A DNA stretch of 13,398 nucleotides from ARK-14 sp002899805 (lineage in GTDB: Archaea; Thermoproteota; Thermoprotei_A; Sulfolobales; Fervidicoccaceae): positions 1-13,398 of the forward strand of contig JBAMMC010000003.1 of assembly GCA_039793985.1 (NCBI GenBank). The letters are read 5' to 3'. The notes below the pieces were generated by a model that was not told the origin of the DNA, did not search any database, and saw only the letters and a list, made by a program, of their open reading frames with translations. Position 1 is the first letter of the stretch. Each line of letters opens with the position of its first letter. Of the stretch, positions 13,304-13,398 are shown piece by piece. Position numbers and translations under genes: made by a program.

Positions 13304-13398
13304 TCAACCAATTACCTCTATCCCTCGCTGGGAGCAGGGGGCTCCTCCCAGATCCTTGTGACTCGGAGATCTGTCAATTTTGTCTATTATGCGAAATG
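13304..13398 (-). pseudogene. possible 3' end of tnpB, cut by the window edge
   Basis: One minus-strand frame is open from the window edge to a TGA at 13304-13306, giving 30 residues ending GGAPCSQRGIEVIG. It has no DxDxN or zinc-finger motif, which in TnpB would lie further upstream, outside the window. It is suggested only by position directly before the omega-RNA-like end. It could equally be chance or a decayed remnant. Annotated as uncertain partial. Confidence 0.25.

Noticed and set aside
13206..13379. A 50-codon minus-strand frame through the hairpin region, ending in AVNR
   Set aside because: It has no start or ribosome site, begins after an in-frame stop, and its composition is explained by the GC-rich hairpins.
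1..13398. CRISPR array or defence island
   Set aside because: No direct repeats with regular spacers and no defence-type genes are visible.

Overview
The window looks like chromosomal DNA of a hyperthermophilic archaeon. The reasons are an archaeal-type dimeric GlyRS, a tRNA-splicing endonuclease, a tungsten aldehyde:ferredoxin oxidoreductase, a SPASM tungstoenzyme maturase, archaeal TATA/BRE promoters, T-run terminators, GGAGGTG-type ribosome sites with many TTG/GTG starts, and AGA/AGG/ATA-rich coding. The small genes around glyS and endA feel more like the TACK side (Thermoproteota or Korarchaeota) than Euryarchaeota, but I cannot assign a genus. The AOR resembles, from memory, the Pyrococcus furiosus enzyme almost residue for residue at every ligand, so it may have moved between lineages or simply be very conserved.

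Positions 1-211 hold no convincing gene. A strong plus-strand TATA box precedes a highly structured candidate RNA (about 66-190) that converges on the end of moaB.

Positions 212-6073 (minus strand) form one continuous tungstoenzyme module, read in the order aor, a MoaD-like carrier, a radical SAM/SPASM maturase, moaA, moaC, moaD, moaE, moaB. Start/stop overlaps (ATGA) link moaC-moaD-moaE-moaB. MoaA and MoaC make cPMP, MoaD and MoaE convert it to metal-binding pterin, MoaB adenylates it, and AOR is the likely consumer. Paired T-runs after aor suggest that the downstream genes are transcribed less than the enzyme gene. MoeA, MobA/MobB and a tungstate transporter are not in the window.

Positions 6074-6959 hold an AT-rich spacer carrying the aor promoter, an unrecognised 131-residue gene on the minus strand, and a structured spacer upstream of glyS.

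Positions 6960-13155 (plus strand) carry glyS, a small protein with a possible double-psi barrel, a small charged helical protein, a PhoU/DUF47-like helical protein, endA (overlapping the previous gene by 35 bases), an eight-cysteine protein, an E1-like MoeB/ThiF/HesA adenylyltransferase (TTGA overlap), and an ACT-domain protein. The E1-like protein is the only MoaD-activating candidate here. It seems to lack the segment that carries the usual catalytic cysteine.

Positions 13156-13398 look, on the minus strand, like the end of an IS200/IS605-type TnpB element: a string of hairpins ending in a GC-rich terminal hairpin, preceded by a short open frame that runs off the window edge. Related GTGAAC motifs occur in the structured spacers near 91 and 6770.
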